This document shows, piece after piece, positions 7,501 through 13,622 of a stretch of DNA of 13,719 nt. The DNA comes from CAIUMH01 sp037142475 (GTDB taxonomy: Bacteria; Actinomycetota; Acidimicrobiia; Acidimicrobiales; RAAP-2): the NCBI GenBank assembly GCA_037142475.1, contig JBAXAR010000056.1, positions 1 to 13,719 of the forward strand, read 5' to 3'. Position 1 is the stretch's first letter. Each line of letters starts with the position of its first letter. The notes beneath the pieces are model-generated. The model was not told the origin of the DNA. It saw only the letters and a list, made by a program, of their open reading frames with translations, and made no database searches. A program made the translations under genes and the position numbers.

Positions 7501-9781
7501 CCTATCTCTGGCCCCACCATCTTCAGGCAATTTCAGTTGGGACGTCATCAATCCGTCGTATCAACCCTTCCATTGGGATCGATCTTCTGGTGTGCTCACC
7601 ATCAATCTTCCACCCGGGCGGATGGCTGATCTCCAGATCTCCTCCTATGTTTCGGGATCGAACTCCGCAGGAGTGTCCTATCCGTCGATGTTCGCTCTCC
7701 CGTCGTGGGTAGATGCCCCGCCAACCATTGGCTCCACGCCTTCATGGGTTGCCCAGGCACCAGCCATGACGGGCGCTTCACTGCGGGGACGTATGAACGT
7801 CGGCCGTTTTTGGATGGTCACTCCTTGGAGAACCGTTCGTCTGGTGCACGCAACGTCAAGTCCGATGGTGAAGCCGGCCTTCGACGGCTCTGTGCCCATG
7901 TCCTTCAAGCGACGTGCCGCATCAACCACCTCCACCGTCCTCGGTGGCATCAAACTCCACCACCCGAGCACCGGAAAAATCGAACTTTTTGCCGAATGGA
8001 CTGACTTCTCTGACTTGGGACCCGGAATGCCCCTCAGCTACAACCGGGGCCCGGGAACGCCGTTCGGACAGTTCACCCCTTCGAGCGGTCAGACCCCGCC
8101 CAGCACGTCTGATCCGAGCGGCCCACCGCAATGGGGCGCAGCATTGAGCGCGTCCAGCCACGTCGGAGAGATCAAGATCGAAGACCCATTGAACGCCGGT
8201 ATCCAGACGTTCTCGATCCCCGACGGGGCCCTGACCCAACGCTTTGGCGATACCAAGCACCGTAAGGTCGCCTTTTCGGCTGCCGCAATTACCAACTTTG
8301 CTGTCAACTTCACTGAGTCGATCTCCCTGACTCCCCAGGCCAATCAGCTGTATCAGATGGCTCACGATGGAGCTTCCGTCGTCGGTGTGGTGGCCTCATC
8401 AGTTTCGGTGATCGATGCCAAAGGCCTTCCAATCGAAGCCACAATTATAAGCGACGCCGGAGCCAAGGTCCCAAACTGGACCCTGCTTGATGGAACGGCA
8501 CCAGGGGCAGCGCCGGTCGGCTCGGCCCCAGAGGCGGTCGCGCGGGCGATTCAGTTCAGCACCTCGCTGACCACTCAGCTCGGCGTCGGCCTGACTGCTC
8601 CGCTCACCGTCCGTTTTCTTCCCGCACCAGGGGTCGTTGTCACTGATCCAGCCAGCAAGGCGACGGCCCATGCGACGAACACCCGTCGACCATCGCCTCC
8701 CAAAATTGCGTACGGGATTCCCACCTTCAACTGGACACGATCAACCAGTCGATTCTTGGCGTCCACTACCGTGACGTCAGCACGGGCGACCAACGGATTC
8801 CGCATATTCCTCCACCGTCCTTGGTTCACCTCAGGGGCGGACGAACTGCTGGGTGTCGTGGTGGACCCGACATTCTATCCACCTCCCAAGGACGATCCGC
8901 TGGCCCCAACTCTCCCACCAGAGCAAAACTTCATCACAACCTGGGGGTTGGATCCGATCGCCGCGACGAATGGCTCGCTTTCAGGAACGCTTCCGAAAGC
9001 GACTGACTTCACCAACGTCGCCACCCTCGACAACTCCCTTCCCGCATCGACCCGTACTTCTCTCGCTGAGCTTCCTGACGCAGGATCGTTCCTCTTCAGT
9101 GGAGGGAAGCCTCTCTTCGTTCCCGCCAGCGTCGGCGTGGTGGGTTTTCGACCGAACTACGACCCCGATCGCGACCTGTGGTACGCAGACATCGACATGG
9201 TGGCTCCCGCTGCCTACCAACCCATGGTTCGCCTGGCGCTCGTTCGTTATCAGCCGTACGCGGACCCCAGCCTTTCGGTCGACATTTCACGAGTTGTCCG
9301 GGCCGATTTCCTCCAGCTTCCTGCAAACCGCACACTCATGGTGAGCTACAACTGGAACAGTTTGGTCATCGGACACTCATCTGGGACGCAGTCATATGCC
9401 ATCCAACTGTCGGGTCCGGGAACGCCAAACACGACGCAAGGCTTGCTCGGCCTCACCCAGACGAGTGTTCCCGACGCAGTGGCCTTCATCGAATGGCAGC
9501 CGAAATCGATGGCGGGACAGATGGCCGGATGGACACCAGCTACGTCGTCGAAGGTCCAACTCCACCCAACGACGGGTCCCCTAGCCGATGACAGCGTGGT
9601 CTGGACGGGAAGTATCGATGCACCGACCTTGAATCCTGCCTACAACTACCGCATCGTTGTGGAGCAGTTTGAGCTGTACAACACAGGTCGTACCTCGCAG
9701 ATTCAGACATCTCAAGGGAACCTGTTGAGCTACGAGACAGCCAAACGACTGATCTACACAGACGTATTCCCCTTGGCGTGA
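4589..9781 (+). CDS. Giant cysteine-free partner protein of unknown function
   Basis: The protein has 1730 residues, no signal peptide (MTTYREQIIL start), no membrane segment and not one cysteine. It is rich in Thr, Ser, Pro, Gly and Val and reads as a chain of beta domains. A fibronectin-III-like strand stands out at Y743-N759 (YGRQYKLRARPMDIAGN). FLPDP at 905-909, LVHA at 1085-1088, STGKIELFAEW at 1127-1137, LVRYQP at 1551-1556 and a C-terminal YRIVVEQFELY...LIYTD stretch look like motifs I have met in very large uncharacterised bacterial proteins, but I cannot name the family. An Arg/Asp-rich linker lies near 205-215. The gene starts 40 bp after its neighbour and is followed 99 bp later by tatA. 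The lack of cysteine and the company of a Tat substrate suggest that it acts outside the cytoplasm, perhaps carried out bound to the Tat-signal protein. That is inference; it could equally remain cytoplasmic. Confidence 0.9.
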   Translation: MTTYREQIILTPSPASADSTALRLSVHVGIRLQSDSSTRTTLNNFPDLLNFRKFLYGNSAWEFRVVFASGEIYQTTGFPSQPQKLSGTVSVQPGSPTTPLFVDPNTATPVTTAQVIATDFWGALFNSQTPVDPVTIVAGPSGWIPTGLPLSATKLRSYPMDDVADFAIQQWLAVATSSPDDHPNVSTLLASSPGLAQLAGTVGRTDRRQRGRTDGDPTGQGMSPRELQSEQTLNQKRYYDRNDPSWGASDPMVRLREAFAQFSNIHRNKASEGPGLLPGRVGPDFHKVIAGLSGHPAMLRALGLVFDLVITPKSTGWPSSSRPFGQQMVQVIAAPTGASAMLNIHSAAAHVNVGTAGSGQFTAFYLQDGREEIANRGMLKLANTNSFRVFTHDIDGAGTKVLHLANELAVKSANALKDVSKFGSPTPLTPPPAGEVAIRSATADVRTPTTTTLPTLRNSGFVVTQTQRSVQVANRLTKQFATGSTGFEGIVAANPNNNAGLSIANGAAPGTYLEIYGEDVVAGYRFDVFDSVRNRWFSLMKRDQMVHFSRSGYALDLKVVEEEASIGLAMTRPVGTSENFGYRELRESLVRWSGWSLAGTRPGAALPQANARDIEVVLAGQFPRTIALSQVVPQVINNVTTYPVAVYPVQIKTEIDGSKSKLLGAAITASPPGAKNPFWTQTTANGITSIVFSNKFPQHPGLAGLASVILRFESSDVSDPSASYQYSLDEAVPTPGTLPVLRYGRQYKLRARPMDIAGNGVPFATGDVGLPLISSSPAVRYQRLEPIAPPKVFLPAGSPGETLMVQGENLDTLVYRSIVSSPETVLAPANLYPAIHADGSTQYPDAKRVLVAPLTSEEEAELAGWADTSAGRPDASLYNLLSALTPSKPKAGKESVFDPASTMTFLPDPAATGVAIYGIPGVTGSSVVETGGSGTPTVQVVNGIVLIDYRRKGIAFADDPTSSRLQADPIVLSLAPPSSGNFSWDVINPSYQPFHWDRSSGVLTINLPPGRMADLQISSYVSGSNSAGVSYPSMFALPSWVDAPPTIGSTPSWVAQAPAMTGASLRGRMNVGRFWMVTPWRTVRLVHATSSPMVKPAFDGSVPMSFKRRAASTTSTVLGGIKLHHPSTGKIELFAEWTDFSDLGPGMPLSYNRGPGTPFGQFTPSSGQTPPSTSDPSGPPQWGAALSASSHVGEIKIEDPLNAGIQTFSIPDGALTQRFGDTKHRKVAFSAAAITNFAVNFTESISLTPQANQLYQMAHDGASVVGVVASSVSVIDAKGLPIEATIISDAGAKVPNWTLLDGTAPGAAPVGSAPEAVARAIQFSTSLTTQLGVGLTAPLTVRFLPAPGVVVTDPASKATAHATNTRRPSPPKIAYGIPTFNWTRSTSRFLASTTVTSARATNGFRIFLHRPWFTSGADELLGVVVDPTFYPPPKDDPLAPTLPPEQNFITTWGLDPIAATNGSLSGTLPKATDFTNVATLDNSLPASTRTSLAELPDAGSFLFSGGKPLFVPASVGVVGFRPNYDPDRDLWYADIDMVAPAAYQPMVRLALVRYQPYADPSLSVDISRVVRADFLQLPANRTLMVSYNWNSLVIGHSSGTQSYAIQLSGPGTPNTTQGLLGLTQTSVPDAVAFIEWQPKSMAGQMAGWTPATSSKVQLHPTTGPLADDSVVWTGSIDAPTLNPAYNYRIVVEQFELYNTGRTSQIQTSQGNLLSYETAKRLIYTDVFPLA

Positions 9782-9880
9782 TTTCCGGCCGAACATCAGA
9801 GGCCACGGAGTGATCGAGTCTCCGGGACACTGGCGGTCATCAGCAGAGCGGACGAGTGAAAAGGGAAAGGGGTGATGGTG

Positions 9881-10081
9881 ATGCTGGGAAACATTATGGG
9901 TCCCGATTTGATCATTGTGTTGTTGATCGCCGCCTTGGTGATCTTTGGCGGGGCGGCTATCCCCAAGTGGGCCAAGAACCTAGGTTCAGCCAAGCGAGAG
10001 TTTGAGAAGGGCCTCAAGCAAGGGGTCGATCCGGATTCCGATGGTTCCGGCGAGGCCGGAGAAGACGTCCTTAATAGCTAG
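9881..10081 (+). CDS. tatA: TatA-type Sec-independent translocase subunit
   Basis: The protein has 66 residues. TatA forms the membrane patch through which folded proteins carrying a twin-arginine signal are exported after TatC recognises them. The sequence shows the family plan: a short N-terminal segment, one hydrophobic helix (DLIIVLLIAALVIF), the conserved FGG hinge, then an amphipathic helix (IPKWAKNLGSAKREFEKGL) and an acidic tail (DPDSDGSGEAGED). Length is normal for a short TatA. GTG 9872, ATG 9875, GTG 9878 and ATG 9881 are all in frame. I prefer 9881 because AAAGG at 9866-9870 is then 10 bases away and TatA proteins usually begin close to the helix. No tatC or tatB is present, so it must work with a TatC encoded elsewhere. 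Its place after a gene for a Tat substrate suggests a dedicated copy, much as phoD sits with tatAd-tatCd in Bacillus subtilis. Confidence 0.9.
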   Translation: MLGNIMGPDLIIVLLIAALVIFGGAAIPKWAKNLGSAKREFEKGLKQGVDPDSDGSGEAGEDVLNS

Positions 10082-10098
10082 CACCGTGAACCAGGAGT

Positions 10099-10153
10099 GC
10101 CGCTCAGACTGTCCTTCGGATCTCAGCAGGTTCGCCACTCGGCCATCTGACCA
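10099..10153. repeat. 55-bp perfect direct repeat, right copy
   Basis: This copy is identical to bases 1-55 in the same orientation and starts 17 bases after the tatA stop codon. With the left copy it brackets the whole Tat cassette in a unit of 10,098 bp. On this side the sequence continues into a perfect hairpin, unlike the left copy. No integrase, transposase or recombinase gene is visible in the window. Confidence 0.9.
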
Positions 10154-10166
10154 GGAGGTCAGATGG
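10143..10166 (+). terminator. 10-bp perfect hairpin after tatA, possible terminator
   Basis: CCATCTGACC (10143-10152), a 4-base loop AGGA and GGTCAGATGG (10157-10166) form a perfect 10-bp stem 61 bases after the tatA stop. Only TTTC follows, so the U-tract is weak and rho-independent termination is uncertain. It overlaps the end of the direct repeat, so it may instead be part of that element. The position suits the end of the operon. Confidence 0.45.
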
Positions 10167-10294
10167 TTTCAGATCTACCCCCAAACTGCCCTTCGAGCGC
10201 TCTGAATCTGCGAACGGCAGGAGTACTTCTCGAGGTCGGTGAAGACGTATGACTCGACACTTGATGTCATGGCAGCCGGAGGAGCACTGAGGGA

Positions 10295-10575
10295 ATGACC
10301 AAGAGGAAGTTCACTACGGCCGATCGCACCGCCACCAAGCCCATCGTCGCCATGATCAAGATGCTGACCATGATGCTGACCAAGAGGAACAAGAAGAAGC
10401 TGGAGATCATCAACTGCTACGTGAACGTGATCTCCCTCGAGGGTGTCGACGACTGGTTCGACTTCAACGATGATCTGTGTCGCAATCAGCAGTGCTCCTT
10501 CCGGCCCATCTCACCGGCTCTCGCGAATACCCTGGAGCCGAGATGCCGGTCAGGCTGGCCGGAAGGAAGGCTGCG
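10295..10575 (+). pseudogene. Strongly codon-biased 5' gene fragment or small protein
   Basis: The frame begins MTKRKFTTADRTATKP and I do not recognise it. It starts at ATG 10295, with GGAGGAG at 10278-10284 and GAGGGA directly before the ATG. The first ~60 codons end almost always in G or C (AAG, ATC, CTG, AAC, GAC), much more strictly than the giant genes, as in a highly expressed gene. The predicted protein is basic and Met/Lys-rich (MLTMMLTKRNKKKLEI) and then acidic (DDWFDFNDDL). From about 10480 the bias fades and the frame runs on, antisense into abiEii, to 10882. That suggests the original 3' end was lost where the defence module joins. I end the feature at the abiEii stop, which is arbitrary. 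It could also be a real small protein or, less likely, a chance frame. Confidence 0.4.
10507..10545. terminator. Interrupted 11-bp inverted repeat beyond abiEii
   Basis: CATCTC (10507-10512) pairs with GAGATG (10540-10545), and GGCTC (10516-10520) pairs with GAGCC (10535-10539). A 3-base ACC bulge separates the two stems on the left arm and the loop is 14 bases. It lies about 30 bases past the abiEii stop and could end that transcript. No T-tract follows on either strand, so it may be only a stable structure or a trace of the junction between modules. Confidence 0.3.
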
Positions 10576-11517
10576 TCAATCAAGAACCCAACGACCATTC
10601 TCCACATCCCATAGCCCCTCCGCCTCGGAAGCGAAAACCGGATGGAGAAACTCGCGGATGGCGATCAGCGCTTCGTCGAATGGAACTTCCGCCAGGAACG
10701 GAGCGTCTCCCCTTGCGATCTTGCCCCAACCCTTCTGCCACGCCGAAGGATCTGGAACTGAGAACTCCATCGGAAGTCCTAGGTGTCGCCGGTCGAATTC
10801 TGTGTGGATAGCTGTCCGCAACTTCACCAGATCGAACTCCCCGTACCGGCGGAGCAGGAACAGGTCGACCAGATCGCGATAGCGGGTTGAAGGTCTGCCG
10901 TTGTATAGCTCGAAGGTTGCCGCAACTTTGTCTGCGACGGCATTCACGAGTGGCCACGATGGATAGGGGATGATCTCGAGTCCATCAAGCGCAATCGGTT
11001 GCTTGGGTGTGACGTAGTCGAGATGTTCCGGGAACTGGATCGATGAGATCAGGTCGATGTGGAATGCCGAGAGTTCAGTTCCAGCGCACGTGACCGACAG
11101 GGCAATTCGACGACCCTCACTTCGCCTCTCGAGCTCGGTCACTGTCCGTATCTGAAAGTTGAGATGATCTCCGGCGTCCTTTCGGAGCGCGGACCTGAGC
11201 GTTTCTTCGGCAGCATCGAGCGATTGTCTCGTGGCGAGATCGATGTCCTTCGAGCTTCGGACGACGAGATACCTGCAGAGAAGCGACGTCGCTCCCTTGA
11301 GAACCCACATGTCGGAACCCGCCGAGCTCTCTGTGAACAGGCGGTCCAGCAGCCGCTGATAGGTGAAAAGCCGGATCCGATCGTTTGTTGAGAGGTCCGG
11401 ATCATTCTTGGCTGCGTTCTTTGCCCTATCGACAAGAGAGCGCCGAAATGACACCGCCTCCTGCGTGCGCTCAAGCTCGGAGAGTTCGTCCGCCGGATCG
11501 CCTCTTGATTCGCTCAT
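10576..11517 (-). CDS. abiEii: AbiEii/AbiGii-family nucleotidyltransferase toxin
   Basis: The protein has 313 residues and is the toxin of a type IV toxin-antitoxin pair. Family members are DNA polymerase-beta-like nucleotidyltransferases; some mycobacterial relatives (MenT) add nucleotides to tRNA 3' ends, and AbiE systems cause growth arrest on phage infection. The motifs are in order: L73-K-G-A-T77 followed by S-S-K-D91-I-D93-L, which supplies the metal-binding acidic pair; H153-I-D155-L, the third acidic residue; D196-K-V-A with K197; and R212-Y-R-D-L-V-D218-L. KGAT replaces the more usual KGGT/GGTA but the catalytic residues are all present, so it looks active. The start ATG overlaps the abiEi stop by 4 bases (ATGA), indicating coupled translation. 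The C-terminus (WDVENGRW) looks intact. The exact RNA target cannot be told from sequence. Confidence 0.9.
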   Translation of the reverse strand: MSESRGDPADELSELERTQEAVSFRRSLVDRAKNAAKNDPDLSTNDRIRLFTYQRLLDRLFTESSAGSDMWVLKGATSLLCRYLVVRSSKDIDLATRQSLDAAEETLRSALRKDAGDHLNFQIRTVTELERRSEGRRIALSVTCAGTELSAFHIDLISSIQFPEHLDYVTPKQPIALDGLEIIPYPSWPLVNAVADKVAATFELYNGRPSTRYRDLVDLFLLRRYGEFDLVKLRTAIHTEFDRRHLGLPMEFSVPDPSAWQKGWGKIARGDAPFLAEVPFDEALIAIREFLHPVFASEAEGLWDVENGRWVLD

Positions 11518-12113
11518 GCGACAAGGGCTCGGCCGATACGAGCTGAAGATCGGCCCACCGTGCTCAGACGAGCTTGCAGGTCAGCCTCGTTGAGGAGTCC
11601 GAGTCGCCGTGCGTCGGTGAGCACATCTGCGAGGTGTCCTGGTTCCTCGCCTGATCGAATCGCTTCGACAAAGACCCATTCGATCCGGGCGACTGTCATT
11701 CCTTCAACGACCACCCAATCGTTTGGTCCCCACGAGCGCTTGCGGAAAGCCACGGCGCTGTTACGGCTTCGCCGAACTGTCGGGACGGCGAACTCGCGCC
11801 ACCGCTCTACAAGATCGCCGACGCCGTAGACGGCAAGTGCTGATCTGCCGAACACGAGGGCGTCAGGATTCATCGCTCGTTCCCAGGTTGCTCGGCGAGG
11901 CGAGAGGCTCATCCACGTGGCGAAGATCTGCTCGTGCGGGTGCTCGGGTGCGCTGGGAAAACGATAGACCCCTCGATCGACGATGAGCAGTCGCGCGTGG
12001 TCCGTTGCTCGGTGGAGCGAAGCATCATCAACTCCGTGGAGACGTGCCTGAGCGCGCGTGAAGTACCCCTGCTGTCCAGCCGCGAGGTCATCAAGAGTCG
12101 AGAGTCGTGCCAT
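11514..12113 (-). CDS. abiEi: AbiEi-family antitoxin and autorepressor
   Basis: The protein has 199 residues. The N-terminal winged-helix region (about 5-52) shows the family pattern: GYFTRAQ at 16-22, then a second helix, and D-R-G-V-Y-R-F at 46-52. The rest is the C-terminal antitoxin domain (EGMTVARIEWVFVEAI, ending near RIGRALVA). In characterised AbiE systems this protein both neutralises the toxin without direct binding and represses its own promoter by binding inverted repeats. A perfect 18-bp inverted repeat begins 5 bases upstream of this ATG, which fits that scheme. No Shine-Dalgarno precedes the ATG, and a -10-like TACACT lies exactly 7 bases upstream, so the message may be leaderless. 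Its stop overlaps the abiEii start by 4 bases. Confidence 0.9.
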   Translation of the reverse strand: MARLSTLDDLAAGQQGYFTRAQARLHGVDDASLHRATDHARLLIVDRGVYRFPSAPEHPHEQIFATWMSLSPRRATWERAMNPDALVFGRSALAVYGVGDLVERWREFAVPTVRRSRNSAVAFRKRSWGPNDWVVVEGMTVARIEWVFVEAIRSGEEPGHLADVLTDARRLGLLNEADLQARLSTVGRSSARIGRALVA

Positions 12114-12120
12114 GCAGCAA

Positions 12121-12148
12121 AGTGTAACGAAACTTGTTAATAAGTCAA
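12121..12148 (-). promoter_or_regulatory. abiE promoter, probably leaderless
   Basis: Reading leftward, TTGACT (12148-12143, five of six matches) and TACACT (12126-12121, four of six) are separated by 16 bases. The abiEi ATG begins 7 bases after the -10 box, where transcription would start, so the mRNA would begin with the start codon. Leaderless genes with this geometry are common in actinobacteria. Both boxes lie within the inverted repeat, so repressor binding would block polymerase. Confidence 0.7.
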
Positions 12149-12161
12149 GTTTCGTTACACT
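12134..12161 (+). promoter_or_regulatory. Divergent mirror promoter in the same palindrome
   Basis: Reading rightward, TTGTTA (12134-12139) and TACACT (12156-12161) are separated by 16 bases, mirroring the abiE promoter. Transcription would start near 12168 and meet AGGAG (12176-12180) and ATG 12186. It may simply follow from palindrome symmetry, since the -35 box matches only four of six positions. Confidence 0.35.
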
Positions 12162-12185
12162 TTGTGGTACATCTCAGGAGCAATC

Positions 12186-12581
12186 ATGTTCCGGAGAGTG
12201 CCTCGTGCTGGCGTGACGCTTGCACCGGATTGGGGAGCCACTACCTCTTGCAACGCCTCGTACTGCTCAAATGAGCCGGCGGTCCGCCTCGAACTCCAGA
12301 TCGCAGCACCGATCAAGGCCGAATCGAGCGCTGATCTCATCAAGCGCTCGCTCGTGATCGACGACGCCGGGTGGCTTGGCGTCGTCGCCTTGCCTCGAGA
12401 CCCACGCACCCGGCCGCTCAAGATAGCCGGGGAGCAACTCTCCGATCGGGGGCACCGGGTCCCGGAACAACGACGTCTCAGTGGCCGCAGAGCGAGATTC
12501 CCCTGCTGCATTCGCCGATCCTGCCGGCGGATGAGTAGCCATCTGACCAAGGGTCAGAAGGCGCACAGTCCATTTGAATGA
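12186..12581 (+). CDS. Doubtful hypothetical protein divergent from abiEi
   Basis: This would be a 131-residue protein with no recognised domain. In its favour are an AGGAG five bases before the ATG, a promoter-like pair upstream, and a middle section with normal-looking composition and GC-rich third positions (ELQIAAPIKAESSADLIKRSLVIDDAG). Against it, the C-terminal third is Arg/Cys-rich and low in sense (RRARFPCCIRRSCRRM), it runs through a partial copy of the repeat at 12538-12557, and the opposite strand is equally open (12599-12267) with similar third-position GC. It could be a small gene of the Abi locus, a decayed gene read from either strand, or chance. Confidence 0.3.
   Translation: MFRRVPRAGVTLAPDWGATTSCNASYCSNEPAVRLELQIAAPIKAESSADLIKRSLVIDDAGWLGVVALPRDPRTRPLKIAGEQLSDRGHRVPEQRRLSGRRARFPCCIRRSCRRMSSHLTKGQKAHSPFE
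12538..12558. repeat. Third, partial copy of the repeat with a 7-bp hairpin
   Basis: GCCATCTGACCAAGGGTCAG (12538-12557) matches bases 44-63 of the window at 19 of 20 positions. The substitution (T for C) makes the hairpin perfect: TCTGACC (12542-12548), loop AAG, GGTCAGA (12552-12558). The first 43 bases of the long repeat are absent. It may be a small palindromic repeat shared by intergenic regions or a weak terminator. Confidence 0.6.
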
Positions 12582-12608
12582 CCAACGCCCTTTCCTCATT
12601 GCGGGGTC

Positions 12609-13622
12609 CTACTCTGGTGCTGCTCCTGAGGTTCCTGCACTCATCGCCGCTGTGATTTCTGCCTGATGATTTCGAACCACCTTGGCCAAGTGTGATGCGA
12701 CCAATGCCACCGGCTCGAGGCGGTCCGGCGTCAGTTCAGTTTCGTAGCCGACCCCGTCCACAATGATTTCCAAGATCCCAGTGGCATCATTTCGCCTCCA
12801 ATTCATCACGAAACCTGGCAAACCTGCCTCCAATTCAGCTCGATGATCTTCCAGCGCGGAAAGCCCAGCGTGATTCACTTTGGCTGAATTGGCCTTTGAA
12901 AACCAAACTTGTACATACGTCGAGGTCTTTCGAGGTCCGTAAGTCACGGAGACACCGCCGATACCGACGGCACCACTCTTCCAGTTATTCGTTGTCGGAG
13001 TGACGTTTTTGAATGAACCTGTCGCGTCTCTGAGAACTGGGAGTAAGGCATTATGAAACCTGAGAGTTGCTCGATCCCGCTCTGAAAATTCACCCTTGCC
13101 GATGTCGTCGACCGATGCTTTCCAGACGTCTGGAGCGACGAGTACTTCGAAAACGGGATGCACAACGTTAGAGTCTGGAAGCGTCTCGACTGCGAGGCGA
13201 ACGAGAAACATACGAATCCCATGTTCCTCGAACGCAAGGCCAGCCGCATTCAAATATTGAGCAACGGCAACGAATTCAGGGCGATGTGATTAAGCCACAA
13301 GAATCACGGTTCTCGCATCGAGACCCACCGCATAAGCCAACGCACGGGTCATGTGGTCGTGGTCCGCTTCTGAGAACTGATTTTCAATCGCGATTCGGTC
13401 ACCTCCTTCGAGCTGAACAAGGATGTCGAGGCTCCGAAGAAGGCCAGGGATCTTGACTTCTGTTCTGACTTCTGGTTCGGCTCCGATCTCGATGCTGCAG
13501 GCAGAGAGCAGGTAGGTCAACGGCGTCAGGTCCGGGCTTGCAAGCCAAGGAGTGAAATCCCGATCCTCTCGAGGCCACGCTTCTCTGACCGGAATCCCTC
13601 TCAAAAACTCAATCCGAACCAT
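12609..13622 (-). pseudogene. PD-(D/E)XK/DUF4268-like gene split by an in-frame stop
   Basis: The start is ATG 13622 with AAAGG seven bases upstream. The first 110 codons end at TAA 13292-13290. The same frame then stays open to TAG 12611-12609, giving about 336 residues in all, with no frameshift. The N-terminal part resembles restriction-endonuclease-like DUF4268 proteins: V-R-E-A-W-P-R-E-D-R-D-F-T-P-W near 12-26, D66 in SLDILVQ, E80-N-Q82 in IAIENQ (Gln in place of Lys), then ADHDHMTRALAYAVGLDA. The remainder (from 13289) continues the family plan and ends in a domain centred on NWRRND...ILEIIVDG. The stop falls where relatives usually read about 'IAEsfr.EH', so GAA to TAA is the likely single change. 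The second part alone could only start at TTG 13253 and would lack the nuclease core. It could be a pseudogene, a sequencing error, or two real polypeptides. A defence role is suggested by the abiE neighbour. Confidence 0.75.

Larger units (their letters stand above)
12119..12163. promoter_or_regulatory. Perfect 18-bp inverted repeat, AbiEi operator
   Basis: AAAGTGTAACGAAACTTG (12119-12136) is exactly repeated in inverted form at 12146-12163, around a 9-base AT-rich spacer. It overlaps the abiEi promoter and starts 5 bases from the abiEi ATG. AbiEi proteins are known to repress their own operon through inverted repeats, so this is the likely operator. Its symmetry also yields a matching promoter on the other strand. 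Confidence 0.85.

Noticed and set aside
10576..10882. Continuation of the frame from 10295 to 10882 as a 195-residue protein
   Set aside because: The codon bias ends before this stretch, the sequence becomes Ser/Arg-rich, and it lies antisense to the well-supported toxin gene abiEii.
12267..12599. Minus-strand 110-codon frame opposite the doubtful divergent gene
   Set aside because: Its third-position GC is about the same as the plus frame, it has no recognisable domain or good ribosome-binding site, and it cannot be distinguished from a shadow. It is recorded only as an alternative.
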